From: Paraspadella gotoi
Taxonomy: Eukaryota > Chaetognatha
Direction: 5' to 3'
Length of the DNA: 64,000 nt
NCBI GenBank assembly: GCA_051294375.1
Contig: CM119268.1
Coordinates: 8,976,733 to 9,040,732 of the forward strand
The position numbers and the translations under genes were made by a program. Shown piece by piece: positions 1-10,306 of the stretch. A model generated the notes under the pieces. It worked only from the letters and a program-made list of their open reading frames with translations, was not told the origin of the DNA and ran no database searches. Every line of letters begins with the position of its first letter. Position 1 is the stretch's first letter.

Positions 1-32
1 AGTCTTTTGTCAAACTAGACTACAAAAACATC

Positions 33-45
33 CCTCTCTCTCTCT

Positions 46-86
<41 letters not shown>

Positions 87-134
87 TCTCTCTCTCTCTC
101 TCTTCTTCTCTCTCTCTTTTCTCTCTCTCTCTGA
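33..134 (+). repeat. (CT)n microsatellite
   Basis: Interrupted CT dinucleotide tract. The same tract opens copies B and C and closes the inverted arm, so it marks the duplicated unit. Confidence 0.95.
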
Positions 135-628
135 GCCCCAACTGCGTAAAAGTGAACGAGGGAAAAAGAAAACGCAGCTTAAAAACATTGAAAACGTGAA
201 AGAGAAACAGCGTCACAGTGAAAGACGAAGTCTCAAATCCGATTAAATCGACAGCAAGAAGATATATATTTTTTTTTAAACCCAAAGGATCGATTTGTAG
301 AAGTTCAGCTTTGTCGCTCGACAAACAAGTCCGTCTCGACTATAGTTACTTATTACTTAACTTATACTAGCCATTAACTCATGAATTTCATTCACTCAAT
401 CGTTCATTCGATTTTGATCATTCATTCACTCGTTCGTTCTTTAAGAAAGATCGGTCATTTTTTCATACTTTCGTCATTTTTTTCTTGATCCGTTCGTTCA
501 AATTAATTTTTCCGTTTCATTCATTCATTAAATTATTCACTTTCATTATATTCTTACTTCATTCACCAAAACCCTATTCAGTATTCACACCATTCACCCC
601 GCAACCCCGCTCCATCCCTCTCTCCAAG

Positions 629-858
629 GTGATCGTTCTCGGCAAACCCACCTGCATGCCGGAGAGGTTGAGTCTCACGGAAGGATCCGAGGTCTCCTTT
701 CTCCTGTCACGTGATCTCCTCGGGCGGGCCACGCCCGGCCTCATGTGGGTGAAGGGTCTGGGGCGAAACGAGGGCGAGATCGTCTCCTTCGGCAACAAAC
801 ACAATTCTCATCTTCACCTTCACTCCCAATTACGAGGACAACGGGCGGTCATTCTCAG
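629..858 (+). CDS. IgSF membrane protein, exon 1 (copy A), first Ig domain
   Basis: The exon encodes most of an Ig-like domain. It follows a pyrimidine-rich acceptor (...ctctccaag) and ends at a good donor, CAG|GTACTAAG. It starts VIVLGKPTCMPE, then LSLTEGSEVSF (A/B strands) and GLMWVKGLGRNEG (C strand Trp). Other copies of the exon read SFSC where this one reads SFLL because of one extra T, so the B-strand Cys is present but out of frame here. The end resembles the D-x-G turn before the second Ig Cys, which would be the first codon of exon 2. Length is 230 nt, giving phase 0 to phase 2, as exon 2 requires. Internal frame is unreliable because copies A, B, C and the inverted copy differ by single-base indels. 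Neighbours are the tRNA cluster downstream in the same orientation, inside the intron. Earlier exons (signal peptide) would be outside the window. The family is inferred from strand pattern only. Confidence 0.55.
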
Positions 859-1783
859 GTACTAAGGGGGGTGTTTGGAATCAATATTTAGCAGTTATAA
901 CTTGAAACTATCTTATTAGTAAATACTAATTGTAGTAATTATTTTCTTTTTTTTTACTAATATAGTAGTCCATGTCAGTTCATGTTGTACTAACGTCAAT
1001 TTTTTTTTATTTTTTGTTTTTTTTTTTTTTTTAAATTCTGAGACTGATTCAATCATCTCACAAAAAGTTAATAAAAAGAGAATAATTTAATCTTTTTTTA
1101 AAATATAATTCCTTTAATAAGTTAAAATTTTAAAACATATATATTTTTTAAGCTGTGAAATTTTGTTTTTTAAAGAAATGATACTTTCTTTCTTTATCAA
1201 ACTTTTTGCGAAGAATTTAAATCCGGTCTTGAATTTCAAATTTCCATTTTGAAATTTTTTATGCCTATTATATATTTATTACTAGGAAGAATTAGATACT
1301 AGCTTAAAGAAGATATCAGGTTTGGGCGGAGAGTGGGATATATTTTGACAAGATAGGAGAAGAAGTGTGATAGCAAAGGACGTAATAACCAATAATTATG
1401 AGGTGGAAAAAGGGGAACGTGAACTTTGTGAAATTCTAAAAAGTGGGTTAGTGATTTCGACCAAAATTCGAGAGCCCATGGGGTCGCGAAATGGGGCGAG
1501 GAAAAGCCCCCCGCGCGAGGTTTCGTCTGGAAAGGTTATACTCGTTTTGCATACAAAATCCGGATTTTATGATCGCGATATTCGATGCCGCGCGTAAATC
1601 CGGCCCAAAACTTTTTTTTACTTTTTTATGCTTAACTTTCTTGAATAAATTTAAAAGTAAAATGGTTTTATTATTAATTTATATTTCAATATCTCTATTT
1701 CTACAGTCAACTTTATCAGAAAATTGTTTTCTAATCATTTTTAGCGACAAAGCTCATTTTCTGGGCATTTGCATTTACCGTGG

Positions 1784-1855
1784 GCCGTGATAGTATAGCG
1801 GTTAGTACTTCGCGTTGTGGCCGCGACAACCCAGGTTCGACTCCTGGTCACGGCA
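1784..1855 (+). tRNA. tRNA-His (GTG), copy A
   Basis: This is a full cloverleaf of 72 nt. Acceptor GCCGTGA pairs with TCACGGC. The anticodon arm CGCG-TTGTGGC-CGCG carries anticodon GTG. The T arm contains the B box GGTTCGACTCC. A T-run starts one base after the discriminator A, fitting a Pol III terminator. It decodes histidine and lies in the intron of the IgSF gene, first of a His-Tyr-Ser cluster in the same orientation. Confidence 0.93.
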
Positions 1856-2088
1856 GTTTTTTTCAATCGCGTTTCATATATATTATTCAGAAACAAATTT
1901 GAGGGTTACAGAAGTTTACAGAAAATAGGAAAAAGCTAAATGGTAAATTCCGAACAATTGAAAATATTTAAACGGTGATCTTCCATTGGGGGAAAAAGGT
2001 CAGTGAAATGATTCAGGTAGTTTTTGAATAAGTTCGTGAACATGGTTGTTGCTGTGGTTATGACTCATTGTCTGGGAAAATACGCCAT

Positions 2089-2179
2089 CCCTCGATAGCT
2101 CAGATGGTAGAGCGCAGGACTGTAGTTGGTATCCTTGTCAGACATCCTTAGATCGCTGGTTCGAATCCGGCTCTCGGCA
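2089..2179 (+). tRNA. tRNA-Tyr (GTA) with intron, copy A
   Basis: A box TAGCTCAGATGGTAGAGC, anticodon GTA at 2122-2124, an 18-nt intron right after the base 3' of the anticodon (2126-2143), then ATCCTTAG and the B box GGTTCGAATCC. A T6 run follows within a few bases. Introns at this position are standard for eukaryotic tRNA-Tyr. The acceptor ends as written (CCCTCGA and TCTCGGC) pair at only four of seven positions, so this copy may be defective or contain sequence error. The inverted copy at 16673-16765 has the same 3' acceptor strand, which argues against a random error. Confidence 0.8.
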
Positions 2180-2239
2180 TATTTTTTATAAATGAAATGT
2201 TGTCTTTTTTAGTTCAAAGTTATTTTTTAAATACTTTTT

Positions 2240-2321
2240 GCTACGATGGCCGAGTGGTTAAGGCGTTGGACTTGAAATCCAATGGGAGCTTCCCTCGCAG
2301 GTTCGAGTCCTGCTCGTAGCG
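2240..2321 (+). tRNA. tRNA-Ser (TGA), copy A
   Basis: This is an 82-nt class II tRNA with a long variable arm. Acceptor GCTACGA pairs with TCGTAGC. A box GGCCGAGTGGTTAAGG, anticodon loop CTTGAAA (anticodon TGA), variable arm GGGAGCTTCCC and B box GGTTCGAGTCC are all present. It decodes UCA serine. Third member of the cluster, 60 nt after tRNA-Tyr. Confidence 0.93.
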
Positions 2322-2404
2322 CGGATCTTACTTTCTTCTTTAATTATTCTTTTATGATTTTATCCGAATATTGCCGATTTTAAAAAAGCTTCTCTTCAAC
2401 GTTC

Positions 2405-2414
2405 NNNNNNNNNN
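2405..2414. other. 10-N assembly gap
   Basis: Ten N. Sequence after the gap (2415-2599) repeats the region around 410-642 of copy A, so this is a join between overlapping contigs rather than a measured gap. Confidence 0.9.
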
Positions 2415-2599
2415 CGATATTTTGATCATTTATTCACTCGTTCGTCATTTTTTTTCTTGATCCGTTCGTTCAAATTAACTTTTTTCCGTTTTATTTGATT
2501 AAATTTCTTTTTTTTCATTCACCAATACCCTATTCAGTATTCACACCATTCACCCCCGTAACCCCGCTCCATCCCTCTCTCCAAGGTGATCGTTCTCGG
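2415..2599 (+). repeat. partial copy of the unit, broken inside exon 1
   Basis: Repeats, with internal deletions, the leader of copy A (cattcacccccgtaacc...) and the acceptor of exon 1. The match stops 14 nt into the exon (after gtgatcgttctcgg at 2586-2599). From 2600 the sequence is unrelated AT-rich DNA. This is a truncated duplicate or an assembly join. Confidence 0.75.
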
Positions 2600-3630
2600 A
2601 ATTCTCATGGTTCGGAACATTTTTGCCAAAAAAATATTTAACACATAATTATACCCATATGGGAATTAGTTTATGCTGTTCCAATTTTATAATTTAGATT
2701 TGGTGGCTAGCTAACTTTGCAATAAACGGGTCCAGACGAGTGGTGTTGTTTCATTCCACATGGTTCCTTATTGTTAATTGTGTAATCTAAAAGACTTTGT
2801 TTGAAATTGGTACAACAGTTAATTTCGTCTTTAATTAATAAGTGCATTTTGTCTGAATTTGGGTGGTTTAGGTCTCGCTAACTTTAGACTAAATTAGCAG
2901 GTTTTTGGCAAGCTTGTCAGTCAGAATCTTGTTTGTTTATTCATCGCTCAGTGAATTGGGTTTCCGTAGTGTTTAATGGAATTGGAGATTAAAAAATTAT
3001 GGAATTGTTTGATGAGATTTCGTCCGTCTGTCTGTGGTTCATTGCAATGTGTTAAGCCAAATGAGCGTTGTAAGTGTTATAGAGTAATTTTGTTCTTTTA
3101 ATGAGTTTGTGAGAATGGGTTATAATTAGTTATAACTGTACGATTCGCGCAAGAACCAAAAAGATAGAGTGGCTTTGCTATTGTTTCAAATTGTGTTTTT
3201 AGTGCAGATACTGAGACTGCGAAGATTAGGAAGTCACGTGGGGTGCACACCTCGAATTTTCGGTATTTGCGTTTTACGATTTTTATTTATTAAATTTTTA
3301 TTTATTTATCAATTTTTTCTTGTCTCTGACGTGCCTTTGACATTTTTTTCTCTATTTTGTTTTTCTTTCGGTTTTTTTATTTTCTTTTTGTTTCGCCTTT
3401 TCAAGGTTTTTTTTTTTCCAGTTTATTATGTTTTTTTTCCTATTTTTTTGTCAGGTTTATGTCTTTTATTTTCTTTTGAATGGTTTATTCAATTTCATAA
3501 TAGTATTTTTTATCTTCATTTTATTTATTTGTTATTATTTTTTCTTCTTTCTTATTCTATTTTTCTTTTTTTTTTCTTCTACCAATCTTTTTTTTTCCTC
3601 ACTTTCTGCATCATACTTCGCCTCATGAGT
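2600..3630. other. unique AT/T-rich stretch, no gene seen
   Basis: About 1 kb not matched elsewhere in the window by eye. It turns strongly T-rich from 3270 to 3610. The open frames here are products of the T-rich composition (Phe/Leu/Ser runs) and I do not read them as genes. Confidence 0.6.
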
Positions 3631-3639
3631 TCTTCTTCC

Positions 3640-3745
3640 GCTGGTTCGGAGGGAGGGAAGGAGAGAGGAGAGAGGAGGGTGAGAGAGGAGAGAGCGAGAG
3701 GAGAGCGGAGAGGAGAGATAGACGGAAAGAGAGAGAGTGAAGGCG
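3640..3745 (+). repeat. GA-rich simple repeat
   Basis: Imperfect (GA)n / GGAGA tract in front of copy B, in the same place as the (GA)n tract before copy C (5294-5407). Confidence 0.9.
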
Positions 3746-4442
3746 AGCTGAGGGGTTGCAGGATTAGCATCTGACCGAAACGCACACCAGTTTTGAAGAA
3801 ATATGAATTGTAGAGTTGTTGTGAGTTCTTACGAGAAGAATATTTACGCTTAGTTACTTTAAAAGTCTTTTGTCAACAGAACTACTATAATCCTGCTCGG
3901 TCTTCTCTCTCTCTTATTCTCGCTCTATTTCTTTCTTGTCTCTCTTTCTCTCTTCTATCTCTCTTCTCTCTCTCTCTTTTTCTCTTCTGGCCCACTGCGT
4001 AAAGTGAAGAGGGAAAGAAACGCAGCTTAAAACTTGAAACGTGAAGTAGAAGCGGTCACAGTGAAGGCCGAAGTCTCAATCCGATTTATCGAGCCAGCAG
4101 AAGATGATATTTTTTTAACCCAAGGATCGATTTGTAGAGTTAGCTTTGTCGTCGACAACAGTTGTCTGACTATAGTTATTATTAGATTAATTATAGTAGA
4201 TTACTCATGAATTTCATTCACGTTCAATTGTTATTTCGTATTGATCATTCATTCCTCGTTCGTTTCTTAAGAAAGAGATCGTGCATTTTTTCATACTTTG
4301 TCATTTTTTTTCTTGATCGTTCGTTATAATTATTTTTCCCGTTTCATTCATTTTAATTTATTCTTCATTTCATTGATATTTTTTCTTTCTTACCAAAACT
4401 ATAAGCATTGTACCCCGCAATACGACCGCTCATTCTTTCAAG

Positions 4443-4689
4443 GTGATGTTTCTGCAACCTCAATGCCGGAGAGGGTGAGTCTCACGGTAGGCTCCGAGGT
4501 TTCTTCTCCTGTACGTGATCTCCTCGGGGGGCACGCCGGCTCGNNNNNNNNNNNNNNNNNNNNNNNNNCCGGCCTCATGTGGGTGAAGGGTCTGGGGCGA
4601 AACGAGGGTGAGATCGTCTCCTTCGGCAACAAAACAATTTCCATCTTCACCTTCACTCCCAATTACGAGGACAACGGGGTCGATCTCAG
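4443..4689 (+). pseudogene. IgSF exon 1, copy B (gapped)
   Basis: Same exon as 629-858, with a 25-N gap at 4544-4568. Its 3' half is the best-preserved of all copies: GLMWVKGLGRNEGEIVSF, then NKTISIFTFTPNYEDNG and the donor CAG|GTACTAAG. Joined in phase 2 to exon 2 (A|TGC) it would place a Cys at the expected Ig F-strand position. The 5' part has deletions relative to A and C. Marked pseudogene because it is incomplete as assembled; it may only be a poor consensus. Confidence 0.5.
4544..4568. other. 25-N assembly gap
   Basis: Exactly 25 N inside exon 1 copy B. Four other gaps here are also exactly 25 N (8045, 14088, 14214, 63491), a fixed size typical of a gap-filling program and not a measured distance. 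Confidence 0.9.
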
Positions 4690-5293
4690 GTACTAAGGGG
4701 GGGGTGTTTGGAATCAATATTTAGCAGTTATATCTTGAAAACTATCTTATTAGTAAATACTAATTTGTAGTAATTATTTTCTTTTTTTTACTAATATAGT
4801 AGTCCAGTCAGTTCATGTTGTACTAACGTCAAATTTTTTTATTTTTTTAATTTTTTTTAAATTCTGAGAACTGATTCAGATCTCTCACAAAAAGTTTAAA
4901 TAAGAAAATATTAATCTTTTTTAAAATATAATTCCTTTAAGTAAGTTAAAATTTAAAAAAAATATATATTTTTAAGCTGAAAATTTTTTTTTAAAAGAAT
5001 GATACTTTCTTTATCAACTTTTTGCGAAGAATTTAAATCCGGTCTTGGAATTTCAAAATTTCCATTTTGAAATTTTAGACTATTATATATTTATTACTAG
5101 GAAGGAATTAGATACTAGCTTAAAGAAGATATCAGGTTTGGGCGGAGGAGTGGGATATATTTTGGATATTTTTGGATATAGATAGGACGAAAGTGTGATA
5201 GCAAAAGACGGTCTCCGAATCTCCTTTTTTCTCCCTCAACTTTTACATGCCTCACCTTCCTCAGTGCAAACAAATTCCTTCCGCCTCGATTCG

Positions 5294-5407
5294 CGAGGGA
5301 GCGGGAGAGAGAGAGAGAGAGAGAGAGAGCGAGAAGCAGAGAGCGAGAGAGAGAGGAGAGAGGAGAGAGAGAGAGAGCGAGAGAGAGAGATAGAGAGAGA
5401 GAGAGAG
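5294..5407 (+). repeat. (GA)n microsatellite
   Basis: Interrupted GA tract that precedes copy C. Confidence 0.95.
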
Positions 5408-5571
5408 TTGAAGAGCGAGCTGAAAGCGGTTGCAGGATTAATCCTGACACGAAACGGCCACACGAGATTTATGAAGAAATATAATGTAAGTTTCTTTGTA
5501 GAGTTCTTACAGAGAGAATATATTACGCTTAGTTCACTTACAAGTCTTTTGTCAACTAGACTACAAATACA

Positions 5572-5572
<1 letters not shown>

Positions 5573-5614
<42 letters not shown>

Positions 5615-5622
5615 TCTCTCTC

Positions 5623-5655
<33 letters not shown>

Positions 5656-5668
5656 TTCTCTCTCTCTC
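5573..5668 (+). repeat. (CT)n microsatellite
   Basis: CT tract opening copy C, equivalent to 33-134. Confidence 0.95.
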
Positions 5669-6155
5669 TGAGCCCAACTGCGTAAAAGTGAACGAGGGAA
5701 AAAGAAACGCAGCTTAAAAAACATTGAAAACGTGAAAGAGAGAGAACAGCGTCACAGTGAAAGACGAAGTCTCAAATCCGATTAAATCGACAGCAGAAGA
5801 TATATTTTTTTTTAAACCCAAAGGATCGATTTGTAGAAGTTAGCTTTTGTCGCTCGACAAACAAGTCCGTCTCGACTATAGTTATTATTATAATTATACT
5901 AGCAATTACTCATGAATTTCATTCACTCAATCGTTCATTTCGATTTTGATCATTCATTCACTCGTTCGTTCTTTAAGAAAAGATCGTCATTTTTCATACT
6001 TTGATCATTTTTTTCTTGATCGTTCGTTCAAATTAATTTTTCCGTTTCATTCATTATTAAATTCTTCATTTCATTATATTCTTATCTTCACCAAAACCCT
6101 ATTCAGTATTCACACCATTCACCCCGCAACGCCCGCTCCATCCCTCTCTTCCAAG

Positions 6156-6381
6156 GTGATCGTTCTCGGCAACCCACCTGCATGCCGGAAGAAGGTTGAG
6201 TCTCACGAAGGTCCGAGGTCTCCTTTCTCCTGTCACGTGATCTCCTCGGGCGGGCCACGCCCGGCCTCATGTGGGTGAAGGGTCTGGGGCGAAACGAGGG
6301 AGATCGTCTCTTCGGCAACAAACACAATTCTCATCTTCACCTTCACTCCCAATTACGAGGACAACGGGCGTCGATTCTCAG
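6156..6381 (+). CDS. IgSF exon 1, copy C
   Basis: Acceptor ...tctcttccaag, donor CAG|GTACTAAG. This copy preserves the B-strand reading best: EVSFLL in copy A becomes, in the next frame here, SFSCHVISSGG. Frame is then lost before GLMWVKG. It is the exon 1 copy that lies directly upstream, in the right orientation and order, of exons 2 and 3 at 12287 and 13024, so it is the natural partner if the left arm plus E1 is the true arrangement. Length 226 nt breaks phase by one base relative to copy A, which fits indel error. Confidence 0.5.
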
Positions 6382-7292
6382 GTACTAAGGGGGTGTTTTG
6401 GAATCAATATTTAGCAGTTATAACTGAAACTATCTTATTAGTAAATATAATTGTAGTAATTATTTTCTTTTTTTTACTTAATATAGTAGTCCAGTCAGTT
6501 CATGTTGTACTAACGTCAATTTTTTTTATTTTTTGTTTTTTTTTTTTTTTAAATTCTGAGACTGATTCAATCTCTCACAAAAAGTTTAAAAAGAGAATAA
6601 ATTTAATCTTTTTTTAAAATATAATTCCTTTAAGTAAGTTAAAATTTTAAAACAATATATATTTTTTAAGCTGTGAAATTTTTTTTTAAAGAAATGATAC
6701 TTTCTTTTATCAAACTTTTTCGCGAAGAATTTAAATCCGGTTTGAATTTCAAATTTCCATTTTGAAATTTTTTAGCCTATTATATATTTATTACTAGGAA
6801 GAATTAGATACTAGCTTAAAGAAGATATCAGGTTTGGGCGGAGAGTGGGATATATTTTGGACATAGATAGGACGAAAAGTGTGATAGCAAAGGACGAATA
6901 ACCAATAATTATGAGGTGGAAAAAAACGTGAACTTTGTGAAAATTCTAAAAAGTGGGTTATAGATTTCGACCAAAAATTCGAGAGCCATGGGGTCGCGAA
7001 TATGGGCGAGGAAAAGCCCCCGCGCGAGGTTTCGTCTGGAAAGGTTATACTCGTTTTGCATACAAAATCCGGATTTTATGATCGCGATATTCGATGCCGC
7101 GCGTAAATCCGGCCCAAAACTTTTTTTACTTTTTTATGCTTAACTTTCTTGAATAAATTTAAAAAAGTAAAATGGTTTATTATTAATTTATATTTCAATA
7201 TCTCTATTCTACAGTTCAACTTATTCAGAAAATTGTTTTTCTAATCATTTTTAGCGACAAAGCTCATTTTCTGGGCAATTGCATTTACCGTG

Positions 7293-7365
7293 GCCGTGAT
7301 AGTATAGCGGTTAGTACTTCGCGTTGTGGCCGCGACAACCCAGATTCGACTCCTGGGTCACGGCA
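7293..7365 (+). tRNA. tRNA-His (GTG), copy C
   Basis: Near-identical to 1784-1855, anticodon GTG. The B box has GATTCGACTCC in place of GGTTCGACTCC and there is one extra G in the T stem. Either a slightly damaged copy or sequencing error. Confidence 0.75.
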
Positions 7366-7603
7366 GTTTTTTTCAATCGCGTTTCATATCATATTATTCA
7401 GAAACAAATTTGAGGGTCGATAGTTTAAGAAAATAGGAAAAAGCTAAATGTAAAATTCCGAACAATTGAAAATATCTTTAAACGGTGATCTTCCATTGGG
7501 GCGAAAAAGAGTCAGTGAAAATGATTCAGGATAGTTTTTTGAATAAGTTCGTTGGAACTGTGGTTGTTGCTGTGGTTAATGACTCATTGTCTGGGAAAAT
7601 ACG

Positions 7604-7700
7604 CTGTATCCTCGCATAGCCTCGATTGGCTCAGAGCGCAGGACTGTAGTTGGTAGTCCTTCGCAGACATCCTTAGCGTCGCTGTCGACCGCTTCGATAT
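7604..7700 (+). pseudogene. tRNA-Tyr (GTA) remnant, copy C
   Basis: The GTA anticodon with intron (ggactgtagttggtagtcc) and ATCCTTAG are recognisable, but the A box is duplicated and shuffled (catagcctcgattggctcag) and the B box is lost (gctgtcgaccgcttcg). Not a working gene as written. Confidence 0.6.
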
Positions 7701-7758
7701 TTTTTATAAATGAATGTTTCTTTTTAGTTCAAAGTTATTTTTTAAATACTTTTTCTAT

Positions 7759-7839
7759 GCTACGATGGCCGAGTGGTTAAGGCGTTGACTTGTTAAATCC
7801 AATGGGATCTTCCCTCGCAGGTTCGAGTCTGCTCTAGCG
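7759..7839 (+). tRNA. tRNA-Ser-like, copy C (damaged)
   Basis: Matches 2240-2321 through the A box and the B box GGTTCGAGTCT. The anticodon arm reads gacttgttaaatcc where copy A has gacttgaaatcc, and bases are missing from the 3' acceptor. Probably a poor copy of tRNA-Ser(TGA). Confidence 0.55.
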
Positions 7840-8044
7840 CAGTCTTACTTTCTTCTTTAATTATTCTTTTATGATATTAACGAATATTGCCGATTTTAAA
7901 AAACTTCTCTTAACGTTTCATGTCGAACCATCCCTAAACTCAATGAATCACACTTGCAGATGTCAAACCCGACTTTGAATCTTCCCGTACGTCAAAGTCA
8001 ATCCTAACTTACGTATCATACGAAAACGAATCTCAACGCGATGG

Positions 8045-8069
8045 NNNNNNNNNNNNNNNNNNNNNNNNN
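8045..8069. other. 25-N assembly gap
   Basis: The inverted arm runs straight across this point (about 16310-16325), with only a few bases (gatctagaaag) where the N stand, so little or nothing is missing. Confidence 0.85.
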
Positions 8070-8449
8070 AAAGAGGAGGAAGATTTTTGGCTTTCTATCT
8101 TCTCGGCCTTATTTTCCGTAATCGCCCCATTTCAGCTTAAATAGAGAATTTAATTTGTTTTAAGATTTAAAAATTAAAAAAAGATTAGTCTTAGGTTAGT
8201 GAATAAGCTTAGGTATTTTGTTAGGGATATGAAAAGTTTTTGTAAGGGATTATGGGTAAAGATTCCAGTGAAAGGAAGGGAACAATCTTCAGCTAGTCTA
8301 AGGGCTTGGAATCAGAAGGTTAGAATACGATTAATAGGGTGGGTTTAAAAGTGTAGATAAAGCATTAAGTGGGCTGAAAAATACTATCCATAACTTTTAT
8401 GCCCTTCCTCAGCCATGGAACGGGTTTGGAAACAAAATTAAAGGTTTGG

Positions 8450-8590
8450 AAAACCTTAAAGTTATTTATAACCATCCTCCCGCTTCCCGCAAGGTAAGTA
8501 CCGGGTTAGGATTAAACCTGGTACCTAGTGGTAAGGTCCGGGATCACTCAATTCAAATTATAATTAGGCTAAAACCGAGCTCGGATTTCG
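8450..8590 (+). repeat. direct repeat flanking an arm-specific insertion, left copy
   Basis: Contains cccgcaaggtaagtacc...ttaggattaa..cctagtggtaa, repeated at 9645-9735. In the inverted arm only one copy exists (15830-15910, reverse complement), so the left arm carries extra sequence between the two copies. Confidence 0.7.
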
Positions 8591-9644
8591 GAAAGGAGAA
8601 CTCCTGACGATTCCGAAAATGTATTCACTTTATTATTTTTTCAAAGGCGTTATCGTTTTTTTCGATTTTTTTTGTACTATATAAAATAAAAGAACCTATT
8701 TGAGAGTTGAAGCCCAAACGGTAAGGCGGTTTTCTCATGAAATTTGGCATGGATTATTTTTAGGTTACAAACTCCAAATCTAAGAAAGAGTACTTTCAAA
8801 ATTTGCCTTCCTTCATAGAAAATTTGATTATTTTAAGTCAATTTTTTGGGATAAATTCCGTTGATATCTTGAACGAAAGACATTTTTCCCAAAAACGCCG
8901 CTCATAGAATCTCGCCCCACCTTTCTTTCTTACCCAAGATATTATTTTTTGCTTCAAAGAAGGTCTGTGTTTGAGCTGCAACTCTCCGTTTTTACTTACT
9001 TCGTCAAGAAGTAATTCTGTACTCATTACTTTTGCAAGATTCAACCACAAATACACAAGCACGGGATGTGATGATGGAGTTTGTTCAACGCTGATGTCTT
9101 AAAAAAATGGCTTACTATTTTAATTATTTTTTAAATTCAGATTTTTGATTTTTTTTTTCAGAGATTCCCTAGAAAATAAGGCAACTATTTTATGATATAT
9201 AACATTTTATATAAAGTAAAAAGTCAATTGAAATAAATTCGATAATTTTTTTAACTCATAAAACTCATAAAAGCATAAAAACCCATCTGAAAAATGTGTA
9301 GAGTAGTTTGTTTAGACTTATTGGTGATACAACTCCAACTATGGACTTGTACCAAAGGAAGAATTAAATGATAAGAAGTAAGAATTGAGCTTACTGTAAA
9401 GAATCAGTTTTTAAGTTAAAATATTGTTGTAGAATTTAGCTTAACATTAAAAAAAATATTTTTCTCTTGAAATCTAGTTTTACGGAAGAAAAAAATTTGT
9501 TGAAATTTTTATGAACATTTTAGGTAGATTTTTAAAAGTTTTTCGATTATTTTTCAATAGAAAAACCTCTTACAAGATGTGAGAAAATGATTAAGATACA
9601 GTAAATTAAGATTTCTACAATATTAGGTTTGAGTGATCCCTGAC
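8591..9644. mobile_element. about 1 kb sequence present in the left arm only
   Basis: AT-rich sequence bounded by two copies of a 90-140 bp repeat. The corresponding place in the right arm (15586-15830) holds a different stretch of about 245 bp. No coding frame, poly-A tail or terminal motif that I can name. It could be an insertion, a deletion product in the other arm, or divergent alleles. Type is provisional. Confidence 0.35.
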
Positions 9645-9735
9645 CTTAAATGTTTATAACCATCTCTCCGATTCCCGCAAGGTAAGTACGGCTGTTAGGA
9701 TTAACCTGTACTAGTGGTAATGAGCTGATAGCTTT
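9645..9735 (+). repeat. direct repeat, right copy
   Basis: Second copy of the cccgcaaggtaagtac / ttaggattaa / ctagtggtaa segment seen at 8450-8590. Confidence 0.7.
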
Positions 9736-10214
9736 ACTCAATGACCCTTGGTCACAACTAAAAATATTATGCCCTTATAGGCAGGCGTAACTTATGCATT
9801 GCATAATATGCAATTCCGGCAATTACAATTATTATGGTTGTTAAAATTAACTTCAGGGATTAAAGAACAGAAATGGGCCGCTTTTGAAAAATAGTGGCTT
9901 TAATCCGCGTTTCTGTTCTTTCTGCTTATTTCTATCTCCGCTCCTTCCCTTTAGTTTCCGCTTCTGCGTCAACCCTTAATGCGAAGGAGCATCTTTCAAA
10001 TTTCAAAGATCGAATTTCCGTATTTTTTTTTTTTCCAAAAATGATTTCGGGTTTTTTTCTTTCCTTTTTTTTTTTCTTTCTTGACGAGAGCTTGTGAGGT
10101 TCATTTCACTATTTCTATCGGCTTAAAATAACACACGTTCTTTACCATCAATACTTTTAGGAATAACAATGAATGTATAAATGTAAAAACAGACTGTCTA
10201 TCAATTTAATGTGC

Positions 10215-10215
<1 letters not shown>

Positions 10216-10263
<48 letters not shown>

Positions 10264-10306
10264 TCTCTTCTCTCTCGTCTCTTCTCTCTCTCTCTCTCTC
10301 TCTCGC
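10216..10306 (+). repeat. (CT)n microsatellite
   Basis: CT tract. Its reverse complement appears at 15021-15104 in the other arm. Confidence 0.95.

Larger units (their letters stand above)
1..2404 (+). repeat. tandem unit, copy A (exon 1 plus tRNA cluster)
   Basis: The window opens inside a unit that recurs, with small indels, at 3735-5204 (copy B, truncated) and 5405-8044 (copy C), and inverted within 14239-18828. It comprises a CT microsatellite, a leader (ctgcgtaaaagtgaacg), exon 1, an AT-rich intron stretch, a GC-rich block (about 1480-1610) of unknown role conserved in every complete copy, and three tRNA genes. It ends at a 10-N gap. The next sequence after the gap is another partial copy, so the gap probably hides an unresolved overlap. 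Confidence 0.85.
3735..5204 (+). repeat. tandem unit, copy B (truncated, low quality)
   Basis: Homologous to copy A 1-1383 and copy C 5405-6895, but with many dropped single bases and a 25-N gap inside exon 1. It ends at gcaaaagacg before the tRNA block, so it has no tRNAs. The density of single-base deletions suggests poorly polished long-read sequence or a decaying paralogue. Confidence 0.8.
5405..8044 (+). repeat. tandem unit, copy C (exon 1 plus degraded tRNA cluster)
   Basis: Full-length repeat of the A unit, from the leader (gttgaagagcgagctg) through exon 1 and the tRNA block, ending at a 25-N gap. The part from 5669 onward also forms the start of the left arm of the long inverted repeat (5669-11065 versus 14239-18828). 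Confidence 0.85.

Noticed and set aside
1-324. Long minus-strand Glu/Arg-rich frame
   Set aside because: It is the translation of the CT/GA microsatellite and its flank. The same kind of frame appears at every GA or CT tract in the window (5195-5724, 14147-14827, 18692-19263, 37349-37911, 48214-48804, 50346-50680 and others).
3169-3774. 201-codon frame, Phe/Leu-rich, ending in Arg/Glu
   Set aside because: Starts in T-rich DNA and ends in GA repeat; no domain, no codon bias, no exon borders.
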